Program-made: the position numbers and the translations under genes
Notes under the pieces: generated by a model
Databases searched by the model: none
What the model was told of the DNA's origin: nothing
Seen by the model: the letters and a program-made list of their open reading frames with translations, nothing else
From: Haloarculaceae archaeon H-GB1-1
GTDB taxonomy: Archaea > Halobacteriota > Halobacteria > Halobacteriales > Haloarculaceae
Length of the DNA stretch: 64,000 bases
Direction: 5' to 3'
Assembly (NCBI GenBank): GCA_029688825.1
Contig: JARUKX010000003.1
Location: 151,439 to 215,438 of the forward strand
Shown: positions 17,715-28,169 of the stretch, in pieces
Layout of the letters: the number at the start of each line of letters is the position of its first letter
How positions within the stretch are numbered: position 1 is the stretch's first letter

Positions 17715-18845
17715 TTAGACGTCCCCGGGTTTGGTCGGGACCGTGATGTCGCCGTCGATGATGGCCTTCCGTGATTCCTCGAGGGCGGCCGTCACGTCGT
17801 CGGGGACGGACGACCCGAGCTGCTGGCCGAGGACTGGCTGGACGCCGTTCTTCTCCAGGCCCAGGGCGTTTATCTGCCCGCCTTTGAACGAGCCGTTCAC
17901 GACGTTCTCGACTGCAGTGGCCACGGCCTGGTCGACGCGTTTGACCATGCTCGCGAGGATGACGTCTTTGTACTCGGACGCGCTCTTCGACTGGTCGGCG
18001 TCGACGCCGACGGCGAAGCGGCCGCGCTCCTGGGCGGCCTTGAACGCGCCGATACCGCTCGCACCGGCACCGTGATAGACGATGTCGGCACCGTCGTCGT
18101 ACATCGAGAGGGCGATCTCCTTGCCCTTCGCCGGATCAGTCCAGCTACCGACGTACGCCGCCGTCACTTCGTTGTCCTCGTGGGCGTACTTGTTGCCGGC
18201 CATGTAGCCCGCCTGGAACTTCTTGATGAGCGGGATCTCCAGGCCGCCGACGAAGCCGATCTTGCCGGCGTCGTTCGTCTTCCCGGCACCGGCTTCGAAG
18301 CCCATCTTCGTGATCTGCCCCGCGAGGTGACCGATCTGGAACGAACCCTCGTGCTCTTTGAAGACGTAGCTGGCGACGTTGTCGCTGTCGACCGTGCTGT
18401 CGACCAGCATGAAGTTCTGGTCGGGGAACTGCTTGGCCGTCTCCTTCAGGGCGCTCGTCTGTGCGAATCCGATACAGCAGATGAGGTCGTAGTCGGGGCT
18501 CGTCGACTGAGCGAAGCGCTGCTGGAGCGTCTTGAAGTCGCTCGGACCGCTGGGCTCGGCGTTCTGGAACTCGACGTCGTACTTCTCGGCCGCCTGTTTG
18601 ACCCCTCGGTGGGCCATGTCGTTGAACGACTTGTCGCCGAGGCCGCCGAGTGCGTAGACCATCCCGACGTTGATGGTGTCACCGCCGGAGCCCCCGCTCG
18701 CGGTGGTCTCGCCCTCCGAGGCCGTCGTTTCCCCCGCTTCGGTCGTCTCCTCACTCCCACCGCCACCGGAACAGCCCGCGAGTCCGGTGAGTGCAACTGA
18801 ACCGCCAGTGTACTTCAGAAACTTCCGTCGTTGGATGTTCGTCAT
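17715..18845 (-). CDS. BMP-family substrate-binding lipoprotein
   Basis: Extracellular binding protein of the importer (basic membrane protein/PnrA-like family, typically nucleosides). The 376-residue protein has a Tat signal (QRRKFLK) and lipobox LAGC (Cys about 25), then a Gly/Ser/Thr-rich linker to about 55. The binding domain begins INVGMVYALGGLGDKSFNDMA with the family's GDKSFND motif and ends with the GVDADQS region. It is first in the operon, 71 bases before the ATPase gene. Its promoter region is shared with the divergent UspA gene; a TATA-like GGTATTATTTGGG is visible at about 18892-18904. Confidence 0.88.
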   Translation of the reverse strand: MTNIQRRKFLKYTGGSVALTGLAGCSGGGGSEETTEAGETTASEGETTASGGSGGDTINVGMVYALGGLGDKSFNDMAHRGVKQAAEKYDVEFQNAEPSGPSDFKTLQQRFAQSTSPDYDLICCIGFAQTSALKETAKQFPDQNFMLVDSTVDSDNVASYVFKEHEGSFQIGHLAGQITKMGFEAGAGKTNDAGKIGFVGGLEIPLIKKFQAGYMAGNKYAHEDNEVTAAYVGSWTDPAKGKEIALSMYDDGADIVYHGAGASGIGAFKAAQERGRFAVGVDADQSKSASEYKDVILASMVKRVDQAVATAVENVVNGSFKGGQINALGLEKNGVQPVLGQQLGSSVPDDVTAALEESRKAIIDGDITVPTKPGDV

Positions 18846-18970
18846 TTGTTGGTCTCCCTGAGTCGCTACCCGGAACGGTGGTATGGGTCCCAAATAATAC
18901 CTTGGTAAAATCTCACGCCGGTTGTCTCGGGGTTTCTCCATAGAGAGACAGTGCCATGTGAACGATTGTG

Positions 18971-19013
18971 TAAATCCTTTACTCGAATCTGAATAAAGAC
19001 TCGAAGGATTTAA
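18971..19013 (+). promoter_or_regulatory. UspA promoter with inverted repeat and shared 16-base element
   Basis: TAAATCCTT (18971-18979) and AAGGATTTA (19004-19012) form a perfect 9-bp inverted repeat with a 24-base spacer. The right arm overlaps the TATA-like GATTTAA (19007-19013), which lies about 27 bases before the UspA start. Within the repeat, TTTACTCGAATCTGAA (18978-18993) is identical to the element before the aldolase operon. ACTCGA is repeated directly at 18981 and 18999. Confidence 0.5.
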
Positions 19014-19038
19014 GGAGCTCCTGGTCCAATACAGTAAT

Positions 19039-19530
19039 ATGAACATGGAAACCGTGCTTCTGGCACTCGACTCGACCGACGACGAGCGGCTCTACGAACT
19101 CGTCGATACCGCGGCGAACGTCGCTGGTCCCGCCGACGCCACCGTCGTCCTGCTCCACGTGTTCGACCGCGACGAGTACGAATCGCTTCAGCACCGGCTC
19201 GGTATCGACCCGTCCTCGGAGACCACGCCGAGCGACGTCGCCAAGCGCTACGAGACGGTCAAAACCGTCGCCGACGCGCTCGAAGCTCGCGGTATCGAAG
19301 TCGAGATCCGCGGGGCACTCGGCGACGAAGGCGATTCCATCGTTCGCGTCGCGGGCACCGTCGGCGCGGACATGGTCGTCGTCGGCGGTCGCAAGCGCTC
19401 GCCGACCGGCAAGGCCGTCTTCGGCTCGGTGGCACAGCGCGTCATGCTGAACTCCCCGTGTCCCGTCACCTTCGTCAAGGCGAGCGACGTCGAGATCGCG
19501 CCCTCCGAGACGCCCGAACTTCGGGCCTGA
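19039..19530 (+). CDS. universal stress protein UspA family
   Basis: A 163-residue cytoplasmic UspA-fold protein, probably ATP-binding. The fold begins METVLLALDSTDDER, includes VVLLHVF, and ends with the nucleotide-binding signature GGRKRSPTGKAVFGSVAQRV followed by CPVTFVK. One domain, normal length. The start at 19039 follows a TATA-like element by about 27 bases; a second ATG at 19045 is possible. It is divergent from the BMP transporter operon and separated by a promoter region with an inverted repeat. The specific stress or partner is unknown. Confidence 0.88.
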   Translation: MNMETVLLALDSTDDERLYELVDTAANVAGPADATVVLLHVFDRDEYESLQHRLGIDPSSETTPSDVAKRYETVKTVADALEARGIEVEIRGALGDEGDSIVRVAGTVGADMVVVGGRKRSPTGKAVFGSVAQRVMLNSPCPVTFVKASDVEIAPSETPELRA

Positions 19531-19619
19531 AGCTCCCTCTGTCTTCGTGGCGTATGTGCTGCACCCACACGTCACGTTAATTAGCTATCACGTCCATACG
19601 ATAACACGACTTCCCGACC

Positions 19620-20105
19620 ATGACCACCGACCGACCCCGCCTTGAACTCTACGTCCGGTCTCTCCTCCCCGACGGTGCGCACGAACGACAGGAAGCCGCC
19701 ATCGAACGGCTCGACCGACTCGACGAGAACGACGACGTGTCCGAGTACTCCGTCGTCGTGTGGGGAAAACAGGTCGCACCCGAGACGGCCGCTGCCCGAA
19801 CTCGCGAAGGCGAGTACATCCTGAACCGCATCGCCGAGTTCAAGCAGTGGGCACTGGGCAACACCGTCTCGCTGGAATCGTTCTACCAGGAGCGCCGCGT
19901 CGACGCCCCCGTGACCGCGGAGGCCCACACCGCCATCACGCTCCCCGTCATGGGCCTCGCCGAGTACCACGGGGGAGAGCTGACCCACGTCGCGCCGTGT
20001 ACTGACGGCGATACGGTCCACACTGTCGTGGAACGACTCGAACAACTGGAAAACGGGCAGACGGAACCGCCGACCAGCCCGCAGGACCCGATTCCGACGC
20101 CCTGA
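19620..20105 (+). CDS. conserved haloarchaeal protein of unknown function
   Basis: A 161-residue soluble acidic protein starting MTTDRPRLELYVRSLLPDGA. Similar N-termini (ELYVRSL.PDGA.ERQ...I.RL..L) recur in haloarchaeal proteins as I recall them, some annotated as HTH-domain proteins. No catalytic motif, signal peptide or membrane segment is seen; two helices near residues 20-40 and 65-85 are likely, and the C-terminus is Pro-rich. It follows the UspA gene by 89 bases in the same direction, so co-expression is possible. Function not assigned. Confidence 0.6.
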   Translation: MTTDRPRLELYVRSLLPDGAHERQEAAIERLDRLDENDDVSEYSVVVWGKQVAPETAAARTREGEYILNRIAEFKQWALGNTVSLESFYQERRVDAPVTAEAHTAITLPVMGLAEYHGGELTHVAPCTDGDTVHTVVERLEQLENGQTEPPTSPQDPIPTP

Positions 20106-20129
20106 CCGGCCACGTCCTCTCCGTTCGAC

Positions 20130-21446
20130 TTACTCACACAACGCTGCTTCGACGACCTGGAGCGGATGCTGGACCTCGTAGCCCGTCCCGTGCTCCATCT
20201 GCATCGCGCACGTGGGACACTCCGTCAGCCCGGTGTCGCCCTCGACCGCCTCCATGTGCTCGAACATCTCCGCACCGATCTGCATCGCGGTGTCGTAGTT
20301 CTCCGCCTTCCAGCCGTAGGTGCCCGAGATGCCGGAACAGGAGTCGCCCACGTCCTCGACGTCGACGCCGTCGACGCCGTCGAGCAGTTCGATAGCCTGC
20401 GTGTCCAGTCCCTGATTACGCGCGTGACACGGCGCGTGATACGCGAGGTCGGGATATTCGGCGTCGGCCTCGGCGAGGTCGTCTGCCACGTCCTCGTGGA
20501 TGCGGAGGTACTCCAGTGCCTCGTAGGTGCTCGCAGCCACCGTTGCGGTTCCGTCGAACGAGAACAGTTCGGGGTACTCCTGGCGGAGCGCCATCGAGCA
20601 GGAGGTACACGAACACACCACGTCGTAGCCGTCCGCGACCAGCTCGCGGAACGTCTCGACGTTGAACTTCGCGGCGCGGCGGGCGTCGTCGAGCATGCCG
20701 TTCGCGAACATGGGCGTCCCCGAGCAGCGCTGCTCGGGCACCGCGACCTCGTAGCCGTAGTGTTCGAACACGCGAACGAGGGATTTCGCCACCTCGGGCG
20801 TGTTGTGATTCGCGTAGTCGCCGTGGAAGTAGGCGATGCGCCTGTCTTCGCTCTGGACGTTGGCCCCGCCGCGCTCGTCCCACCACGACCGGAACGTCTG
20901 CTCGGCGAACGCGGGGAACTCCCGCTCGCTCGTGATACCGAGCAGTTTCTCGTTGAGCCACTGGACCGCCGACGACCCCATCAGCGCGTTGGTCAGCCGT
21001 GGGAACGCGCTCCCGAGCTTCGCCAGCCGGCCGTAGTTCGCGAGGATGCGGTTGCGCAGGTACTCACGAGAGAACGGCGGGAGGTTCTCCTCGACGTACT
21101 CGGCGCGCGCTGTGTTGTGCATCTGGCTCAGGGGCACGTCCGCCGGGCACGCACCGTCACACCGCATGCAGTTCGAGCACTTCATCACGGAGGAATCGAC
21201 CTCGACGTCGTCCTTGCGCTTGAGCCGCCACTGCTCGGGGCCCTGGAACTTCGGGCCGGGGAAGTCCTCGTCGACTTCGGCGACCGGGCACGAGGAGTCA
21301 CACGTGGAGCACTTGTAACAGCTATCGGCACCGGGACGGAGGTCCATGTCCTCGCCGTCGAACACGTCGACCGGGTCGAAGTCGTCGCCCAGCGGCTCCT
21401 CGTCGAACACGTCTATCGTCTCGAAGTCGTCTGTCGCGTCGCTCAT
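20130..21446 (-). CDS. glpC: anaerobic-type glycerol-3-phosphate dehydrogenase subunit C
   Basis: Iron-sulfur subunit that passes electrons from glycerol-3-phosphate oxidation toward the quinone pool. The 438-residue protein has two ferredoxin-like [4Fe-4S] motifs (CYKCSTCDSSCP at about 41 and CSNCMRCDGACP at about 87). Two Cys-rich CCG-type domains follow (RCSGTP, CSCTSC, HAPCHARNQG, SCSGISGTYGWK). An acidic stretch of about 40 residues precedes the first cluster. Last of glpABC; its ATG at 21446 overlaps the glpB stop by four bases. Confidence 0.92.
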   Translation of the reverse strand: MSDATDDFETIDVFDEEPLGDDFDPVDVFDGEDMDLRPGADSCYKCSTCDSSCPVAEVDEDFPGPKFQGPEQWRLKRKDDVEVDSSVMKCSNCMRCDGACPADVPLSQMHNTARAEYVEENLPPFSREYLRNRILANYGRLAKLGSAFPRLTNALMGSSAVQWLNEKLLGITSEREFPAFAEQTFRSWWDERGGANVQSEDRRIAYFHGDYANHNTPEVAKSLVRVFEHYGYEVAVPEQRCSGTPMFANGMLDDARRAAKFNVETFRELVADGYDVVCSCTSCSMALRQEYPELFSFDGTATVAASTYEALEYLRIHEDVADDLAEADAEYPDLAYHAPCHARNQGLDTQAIELLDGVDGVDVEDVGDSCSGISGTYGWKAENYDTAMQIGAEMFEHMEAVEGDTGLTECPTCAMQMEHGTGYEVQHPLQVVEAALCE

Positions 21447-22714
21447 TGTCTGAGTTCGGTGTGGATAAGTTCTGTTGCGGCGCGGCGGCCGGCCGCGAAG
21501 CCCGTGGCGAGCGAGACGCCGCTGCCGGACTTCTCGGCCGCGAAGTCCGCACCGCCGAGGACGGCCCCCGCGGCGCGAAGGTTCTCGTATTCCGTCGTTC
21601 CGTCGGCGGCCAGTGGTCGGAGTTGCGCGTCCACGTCCACGCCAAAGCGGGCGAATGCGTGTTCGCCGAACGCGTCGTCCTCGAACCACTCGTAGCGGTC
21701 GGCCGGATGCGGGACGTGGCAGTCGAACACCGGTTCGGACACCTGCTCGCGGTCGGCCTCGACGCCACCGCCGACGAGTCCGCCCGTCGCGAGGACGTAT
21801 TGGTCGGCCGCGTACGGGACGCGATTGCCCACGCGGTCGACGGTGACCGTCTCCACGCGGTCCTCGGTGGCGTCGAAATCGACCACGGGATTGCCCTGCT
21901 CCACGCGGACGCCCTCGTCGGCGAGCGCGTCGTGGAGCAGATTCTCCAGTCGGAGACCGGGCACGCTGGGCGGTCCTGTCGGAATCTCGAACACCGACGC
22001 GCCGAGCGCCTCCGCGAGGGACGTACGGACCGATTCGGGCCCCTCCTGTCCGAGCACGGCGGGGAAGCCGACTCGTGATTCCCCCGCGAGATGGGGCTTC
22101 ACGCGCTCGGCAAGTCGGTCGCGGACGCCCGGGTCCTCGTCGAGCAGGTGCGCGAACCGAGTCGCAGTCGCGTCTTCAGCTGTGACGTCCGGGAAGGAGA
22201 CGGTCGCCGCGCGTACCTCGAACGGGACGCCCGCGGCGTCGAGGTGCGTCGCGGCCAACGACGGCTCGAAGTCAGTCGTCCCCTCGAAGCCCACGAGCAG
22301 CGTCGCTTCCTCGCGACTCGCCAGGCCGGGCTCGACGGTCGCCGGATAGCGGGCGGTCGGTTTGACCGTTCCGCCGGTGGTCGGGACGAGCGCGTTCCGG
22401 TCGGTGTGCGACCCGCGGTAGTGGTCGCCGGCGAGGTCGTCGAACAGGGCGAGGCCGTCAGCGAGGGCATCCGGTCCAGCCCGCTCGTACGGATGGCCCT
22501 CGGGGAGGTCGGCCACTGCGTCGAATGGGTCGACCACGGGGCCGGTCCCGTCCGGGAGATAGCCCAGCACGTCGATCAGCCCGCTCGCCTGTCGGAGCGT
22601 GCTCTTCGTCGCGGAGACCAGCCGGACGGTCGCTCCCTCGCGAGCCCCGGCGATCGCGGCCGTGATGCCGGCGAGTCCGCCGCCGACGACCAGTACGTCG
22701 TCCTCAATCGCCAT
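21443..22714 (-). CDS. glpB: anaerobic-type glycerol-3-phosphate dehydrogenase subunit B
   Basis: Flavin-containing subunit of the GlpABC complex. The 423-residue protein begins with a dinucleotide-binding fold, [20 protein letters not shown], followed by the GlpB-typical [14 protein letters not shown] near residue 42. A C-terminal FAD-family segment [22 protein letters not shown] is also present. It overlaps glpA by 11 bases and glpC by four. Haloarchaea use this complex for aerobic growth on glycerol despite its bacterial 'anaerobic' name. Confidence 0.9.
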   Translation of the reverse strand: MAIEDDVLVVGGGLAGITAAIAGAREGATVRLVSATKSTLRQASGLIDVLGYLPDGTGPVVDPFDAVADLPEGHPYERAGPDALADGLALFDDLAGDHYRGSHTDRNALVPTTGGTVKPTARYPATVEPGLASREEATLLVGFEGTTDFEPSLAATHLDAAGVPFEVRAATVSFPDVTAEDATATRFAHLLDEDPGVRDRLAERVKPHLAGESRVGFPAVLGQEGPESVRTSLAEALGASVFEIPTGPPSVPGLRLENLLHDALADEGVRVEQGNPVVDFDATEDRVETVTVDRVGNRVPYAADQYVLATGGLVGGGVEADREQVSEPVFDCHVPHPADRYEWFEDDAFGEHAFARFGVDVDAQLRPLAADGTTEYENLRAAGAVLGGADFAAEKSGSGVSLATGFAAGRRAATELIHTELRQ

Positions 22715-24386
22715 CGGGTGACCCTCCGTCGAAGGCGTCGAACGCCACCGCCTCCCCGGTCCGCGCCGGGTCGCCGTCGCGGTTCATCGTGGTCGCGTGC
22801 AGCGCGTGGTTCAGCATGGCCTGTGAGAGCTGCTGTCCCCACAGGGCGTGGCGCTGGCCCTTCCAGCGCTCCTGGTAGAGGTCGTCGAGGGCTTCGCGCG
22901 CGACGGGTTCGTCGTAGTCGGGCGCGAGTTCGTTGGCCATCCGGTGACAGCAGAAGCCGCCCTGGCAGTTGCCCATCGACGCGCGCGTCCGGAGCCGCAC
23001 GGCGTTGAGGTCGGAGCCGGAGTCGTCGATGGCGTCCCGTAGCTCCGCGCGGGTGACCGCTTCGCACTCGCAGACGACGGGATTTGGCTCGTCGGTCGTC
23101 AGGACCTCGTCAGCCCGACTCCCGAGTCGCTGCACGCTCCGTCTGCCGATCGGCGAACGAAGGCCGAACTCGTCCATGTAGTCCCGGAGGACGTCGAAGT
23201 CGTCGCTGCCGGGCAACGGGACGTCGGCGGTCGCACAGGACGCCCGGACGCCGAACTTCTCGCAGACGTGGTCGGCGACCGTCTCGGCCATCATCCGGTA
23301 GGTGGTGAACTTCCCGCCGACGATGGTGGTCAGACCGTCGAGACCGTCGCGTTCGGCGTGGTCGAGCAGGAAGAAGTCCCGCGTGATGTCCGTCGGGTCC
23401 TCGCTGGCCACGTCCGGCGGCTCGTACAGCGGTCGGACGCCCCAGAATGAACGGATGGTCCGTGCCTCTCGGAGAATCGGGAGCAGTTTCGCCAGTTCGT
23501 CGATGACGAGGTCGACCTCCCACTGCTCCTCGGGGTAGTCGTCGGGGTCCGATACCTCCTCGTCCGTGGTGCCGAGGATGGCGGTCGTCTCGTGCGGGAC
23601 CACGATGTCGGCGTCGCCTTTCGGTCGGCATCGATTGACGACGGTGTCGACCTGTCGGACGTTCATGATGGTCATGACGCCCTTCGAGGGGCGGACCTCG
23701 ACGTCGAGGCCGGCCATCGCGCCGATCTCCCCCGTCCACGCGCCCGCGGCGTTGACGACGTAGTCGGCGCGTAGCTCCTCGGTCGTGCCCGACGTTCCGT
23801 GGGTGTGTGTACCCGGCCCGCTCTCGTGGCGGACCTCGACGCCGACGACCTCGTCGTCTTCGACGAGCAGGTCGGTCACCTCGGCGTGCGTCTCGATGCG
23901 GGCACCGCGCTCCTGTGCGTCTGCGGCGTTCGCGACGCAGAGCCGGAACGGGTCGACGGCACCGTCCGGGACGTAGATGGCCTTCTCGACGTCCTCGGAG
24001 AGGAACGGTTCGAGCTTTCGGGCTTCGTCGCCGGAGAGCACCTCCGCGGGGATGTCGCAGTCTCGACACCCCTGGAGCTTCTCCTCGAAGTAGTCCTCGC
24101 CGTCGTCGGGAAGCTTCGCGAAGAGGCCGCCCGTCTCCTCGACGCAGTGGCTCGCGATGTCTCGGAGGACGCGATTCTCCTCGATACACTCGCGGGCGCT
24201 CTTCTGGTCCGACACCGCGTAGCGACCCCCGCTGTGTAACAGCCCGTGCATCCGGCCGGTCGTCCCGTCGGTGAGGGTGCCGCGTTCGACGAGCGTCACG
24301 TCCAGTCCGCGCATCGTCAAATCGCGGGCGATGCCCGTCCCCGTCGAGCCCCCTCCGATGACGACGACGGACGTCGAGGATGCCAT
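22704..24386 (-). CDS. glpA: anaerobic-type glycerol-3-phosphate dehydrogenase subunit A
   Basis: Catalytic FAD subunit that oxidises sn-glycerol-3-phosphate to dihydroxyacetone phosphate. The 560-residue protein has the N-terminal FAD motif [19 protein letters not shown], the conserved [17 protein letters not shown], and a C-terminal BFD-like domain whose Cys pattern (CECE, then CQGGFCC at about 515) would bind [2Fe-2S]. First gene of glpABC, divergent from glpK across a 250-bp control region that holds two GTTAC-N2-GCAAC motifs next to its start. Confidence 0.93.
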   Translation of the reverse strand: MASSTSVVVIGGGSTGTGIARDLTMRGLDVTLVERGTLTDGTTGRMHGLLHSGGRYAVSDQKSARECIEENRVLRDIASHCVEETGGLFAKLPDDGEDYFEEKLQGCRDCDIPAEVLSGDEARKLEPFLSEDVEKAIYVPDGAVDPFRLCVANAADAQERGARIETHAEVTDLLVEDDEVVGVEVRHESGPGTHTHGTSGTTEELRADYVVNAAGAWTGEIGAMAGLDVEVRPSKGVMTIMNVRQVDTVVNRCRPKGDADIVVPHETTAILGTTDEEVSDPDDYPEEQWEVDLVIDELAKLLPILREARTIRSFWGVRPLYEPPDVASEDPTDITRDFFLLDHAERDGLDGLTTIVGGKFTTYRMMAETVADHVCEKFGVRASCATADVPLPGSDDFDVLRDYMDEFGLRSPIGRRSVQRLGSRADEVLTTDEPNPVVCECEAVTRAELRDAIDDSGSDLNAVRLRTRASMGNCQGGFCCHRMANELAPDYDEPVAREALDDLYQERWKGQRHALWGQQLSQAMLNHALHATTMNRDGDPARTGEAVAFDAFDGGSPDGD

Positions 24387-24389
24387 GGA

Positions 24390-24436
24390 GTTACCTGCAA
24401 CTCGGGGCCGGTAGAACCATAAAAGTTACTAGCAAC
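24390..24436 (-). promoter_or_regulatory. paired 12-bp motifs in the glpA promoter
   Basis: GTTACCTGCAAC (24390-24401) and GTTACTAGCAAC (24425-24436) match in 10 of 12 positions and are near-palindromic (GTTAC-N2-GCAAC). They flank a TATA-like CTTTTATGG on the minus strand (about 24417-24425), as an operator pair would. A relaxed copy, GTTACTGGTAAT, is found upstream of ugpB at 31431-31442. Confidence 0.5.
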
Positions 24437-24623
24437 CTCGCATCGCGAGTAAACTAACCCGTAGTGGAGAGATGAACGTGCCACGACACCGGCGTAATCG
24501 GCCCCAGAACAGGATAGATTTCGTGTCAATTCTTCCCAAGGTTTAATACGGTGACCTCTGTTAATTACGGATAAGATGCAACCGGGAGTAAAAAATGGGT
24601 GGTCTGCAGACTATCTCCGACAA

Positions 24624-24631
24624 GAGGTGAT
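24624..24631 (+). promoter_or_regulatory. strong Shine-Dalgarno before glpK
   Basis: GAGGTGAT is an eight-base complement to the archaeal 16S rRNA 3' end (anti-SD AUCACCUC) and ends five bases before the glpK ATG. Most starts in this window look leaderless, so glpK probably has a real 5' leader, perhaps from TATA-like GGTTTAATA (about 24538-24546) or GAGTAAAAAA (about 24588). Confidence 0.65.
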
Positions 24632-24636
24632 ACAAG

Positions 24637-26178
24637 ATGAGTTCTGACACATTCATCGGCGCAATCGACCAGGGGACGACCGGAACCCGTTTCATGGTCT
24701 TCGACCGGAACGGCGACGTCGTCTCCAGTGCCTACGAGAAACACGAACAGTACTACCCCGAATCCGGCTGGGTGGAGCACGACCCCCTCGAGATCTGGGA
24801 GAACACGAAGACCGTCGTCGAGCGGGCGCTGTCGAGCGCCGACCTCGACGCGGCGCAGCTCGCCGGCCTCGGCATCACGAACCAGCGCGAGACGACGCTC
24901 GTCTGGGACCGGGAGACCGGCGAGCCGATTCACGACGCCATCGTCTGGCAGGACCGACGCACGACCGACCGCATCGAAGAGTTGGAAGCCGAAGGTGGCG
25001 TCGAGTGGATCCGCGAGAAGACCGGGCTCGAAGCGGACGCGTACTTCTCCGCGACGAAGGTGGAGTGGCTGCTCGACAACTCCGACCCCATCCGGACCGA
25101 CCGCTCTCCGTCGGCCTCGGTTCGGGAGCAGGCCGCCGCCGGCGACCTCTGCTTCGGCACCATCGACACGTGGCTGATCTACAAGCTCACCGGGAATCAC
25201 GTGACCGACGTGACCAACGCCTCGCGGACGATGCTCTACAACGTCCACGACACGGCGTGGGACGCGGAACTCCTGGAGGAGTTCGACGTGCCCGAGGCCA
25301 TGCTCCCCGAGGTCCGCCCGTCGAGCGACGAGGCCTACTACGGCACGACCGACGCAGAGGGATTCCTCGGTGCGGAGATTCCCGTCGCCGGTGCGCTGGG
25401 CGACCAGCAGGCCGCGCTCTTCGGCCAGACCTGCTTCGATGCGGGCGACGCGAAGAACACCTACGGCACGGGGTCGTTCTTCCTCCTCAACACCGGCGAG
25501 GAGGCCGTCGAGAGCGACCACGGTCTCCTCACCACCGTCGCGTTCCAGCGTTCGGGCGACCCCGTCCAGTACGCGCTGGAAGGCTCCATCTTCGTGACCG
25601 GCGCGGCCATCGAGTGGCTCGAAGACGTCGACCTCATCGACGACGCCGCCGAGACCGAGCGTCTCGCACAGGCCGTCGATTCGACCGACGACGTCTACGT
25701 GGTGCCGGCCTTCGCCGGTCTCGGCGCACCCCACTGGGACGGCCGCGCACGCGGGACTATCGTCGGGATGACCCGTGGGACGCGGAAAGAGCACATCGTC
25801 CGCGCGACGCTCGAGTCCATCGCCTACCAGACTCGCGACGTCGTCGAGGCCATGGAGGCCGACGCCGGAATCGACGTCGAGGACATCAAAGTCGACGGCG
25901 GCGCGGTCAAGAACAGCTTCCTCTGTCAGCTCCAGGCGGACATCATCAAGTCCGACGTCGTCCGGCCGGACGTGGACGAGACGACCGCGCTCGGAGCCGC
26001 CTACGCTGCCGGACTCGCCGTGGGCTACTGGGACACCGTCGACGAACTGCGCGAGAACTGGACGGTCGACCGGGAGTTCGAACCCGATGCGAACCCCGCC
26101 GACGTCGACGCTCGCTACGACCGCTGGCTCGACGCCGTCGACCGCTCGCTCGACTGGGCACGAGACGCCGAGGACTGA
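24637..26178 (+). CDS. glpK: glycerol kinase
   Basis: Phosphorylates glycerol to sn-glycerol-3-phosphate for GlpABC. The 513-residue FGGY kinase shows GAIDQGTTGTRFMVFD (phosphate 1 loop), TNQRET and IVWQDRRT (glycerol-binding Arg-Glu and Trp), YFSATK, LGDQQAALFGQ with the catalytic Asp, and GTGSFFLLNTG. The start is fixed by a strong Shine-Dalgarno. It is divergent from glpABC. A 36-codon ORF begins two bases after its stop. A second full-length glycerol kinase lies at 34213; both keep the catalytic residues. Confidence 0.95.
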   Translation: MSSDTFIGAIDQGTTGTRFMVFDRNGDVVSSAYEKHEQYYPESGWVEHDPLEIWENTKTVVERALSSADLDAAQLAGLGITNQRETTLVWDRETGEPIHDAIVWQDRRTTDRIEELEAEGGVEWIREKTGLEADAYFSATKVEWLLDNSDPIRTDRSPSASVREQAAAGDLCFGTIDTWLIYKLTGNHVTDVTNASRTMLYNVHDTAWDAELLEEFDVPEAMLPEVRPSSDEAYYGTTDAEGFLGAEIPVAGALGDQQAALFGQTCFDAGDAKNTYGTGSFFLLNTGEEAVESDHGLLTTVAFQRSGDPVQYALEGSIFVTGAAIEWLEDVDLIDDAAETERLAQAVDSTDDVYVVPAFAGLGAPHWDGRARGTIVGMTRGTRKEHIVRATLESIAYQTRDVVEAMEADAGIDVEDIKVDGGAVKNSFLCQLQADIIKSDVVRPDVDETTALGAAYAAGLAVGYWDTVDELRENWTVDREFEPDANPADVDARYDRWLDAVDRSLDWARDAED

Positions 26179-26180
26179 GT

Positions 26181-26291
26181 ATGGTCGACATTGGTTCCCT
26201 CGTCCCCACCCTCCTCACGCCGTCGATGCTCCTTTCCGTCCTCGCAATGGTCGGCGTCCTCCCGCAGGCCGCGTGGATTCCGCTCCCCTGA
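26181..26291 (+). CDS. possible small hydrophobic protein downstream of glpK
   Basis: ATG two bases after the glpK stop opens 36 codons ending TGA at 26289-26291. The product is hydrophobic (TLLTPSMLLSVLAMVGVL at about residues 10-27, ending WIPLP), consistent with a single membrane helix. Tight spacing would allow translational coupling to glpK. Reading-frame length alone proves nothing at this GC content, so this is a candidate only; it may instead be the remnant of a longer transporter gene. Confidence 0.4.
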   Translation: MVDIGSLVPTLLTPSMLLSVLAMVGVLPQAAWIPLP

Positions 26292-26355
26292 GCGGCATCC
26301 AACTCTCTCCGTTCGTCAGTTCGCGTCCAGAAACAGCTCGTGCACAGCGACGGCG

Positions 26356-27026
26356 TCAGTTCGCGTCCGCGAGCGCCTCGCGGTCGGTGATGACGGCGTC
26401 GACGCCGTTCGCGTCGAGTTCTTCGATAGTGGATTGGTCGTTCACCGTCCACGCCCTGACGCCGAGTCCGCGGTCGTGTGCGCGCTCGAGGACGTCGGTC
26501 TCCAGACACAGCCGGTACTCGGGATGGACCCACTCACACCCGAGTTCGACCGCGGTTCTGACCGCCGCTTCGGGTTCCTCCGTGAACAGGAACCCGAGCG
26601 TGTCGTCACCTGCGACGCTCGCTTCTTCGAGCGCCGTCGTGCTGAACGACGAGACGACGACCTCGTGGTCGAATCGCTCGCAGACCTCGGAGACGGCGTC
26701 TGCGATGCCGTCGGCCTTCAGTTCGACGTTCATCGTTACGTCATCGGGCACGACTTCGAACGCCTCGGACAGCAGGGGAATCCGCTCGCCGGAATCCAGC
26801 ACGTCCAGTTCCCGGAGCGTCTCCCAGTCCGTGTCCGCGACGGTACCGGACGTGCCGGTCAGTCGGTCGAGCGACTCGTCGTGGATCACGACGACCTCGC
26901 CGGAGCGACACTGCTGGGCGTCGAGTTCGATGCCGTCCGCCGTCGCTCCGGCGGCACGTAGCGCCGCCAGGGTGTTCTCGGGGTAGTCCGCAGCGAACCC
27001 GCGGTGGGCGAAGACGTCCACGGCAG

Positions 27027-27030
<4 letters not shown>
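26356..27030 (-). CDS. ugpQ: glycerophosphodiester phosphodiesterase
   Basis: Hydrolyses glycerophosphodiesters to glycerol-3-phosphate and an alcohol. The 224-residue GDPD barrel has FAHRGFAADYPENTLAAL (catalytic His-Arg and Glu), GIELDAQQCRSGEVVVIHDE with metal-binding Glu/Asp and catalytic His, and the C-terminal RAWTVNDQ. No signal peptide, so cytoplasmic. It starts with GTG overlapping the ugpC stop by four bases (GTGA) and closes the ugp operon, as in bacterial ugp operons. Confidence 0.92.
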
Positions 27031-28163
<1,133 letters not shown>

Positions 28164-28169
28164 GTGCTA

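Noticed and set aside
16240..17718. Long plus-strand frame opposite the BMP ATPase gene (and similar ones at 3369-4883, 20166-21695, 10468-12315)
   Set aside because: No recognisable domains, unnatural composition, and the opposite strand holds clear family members.
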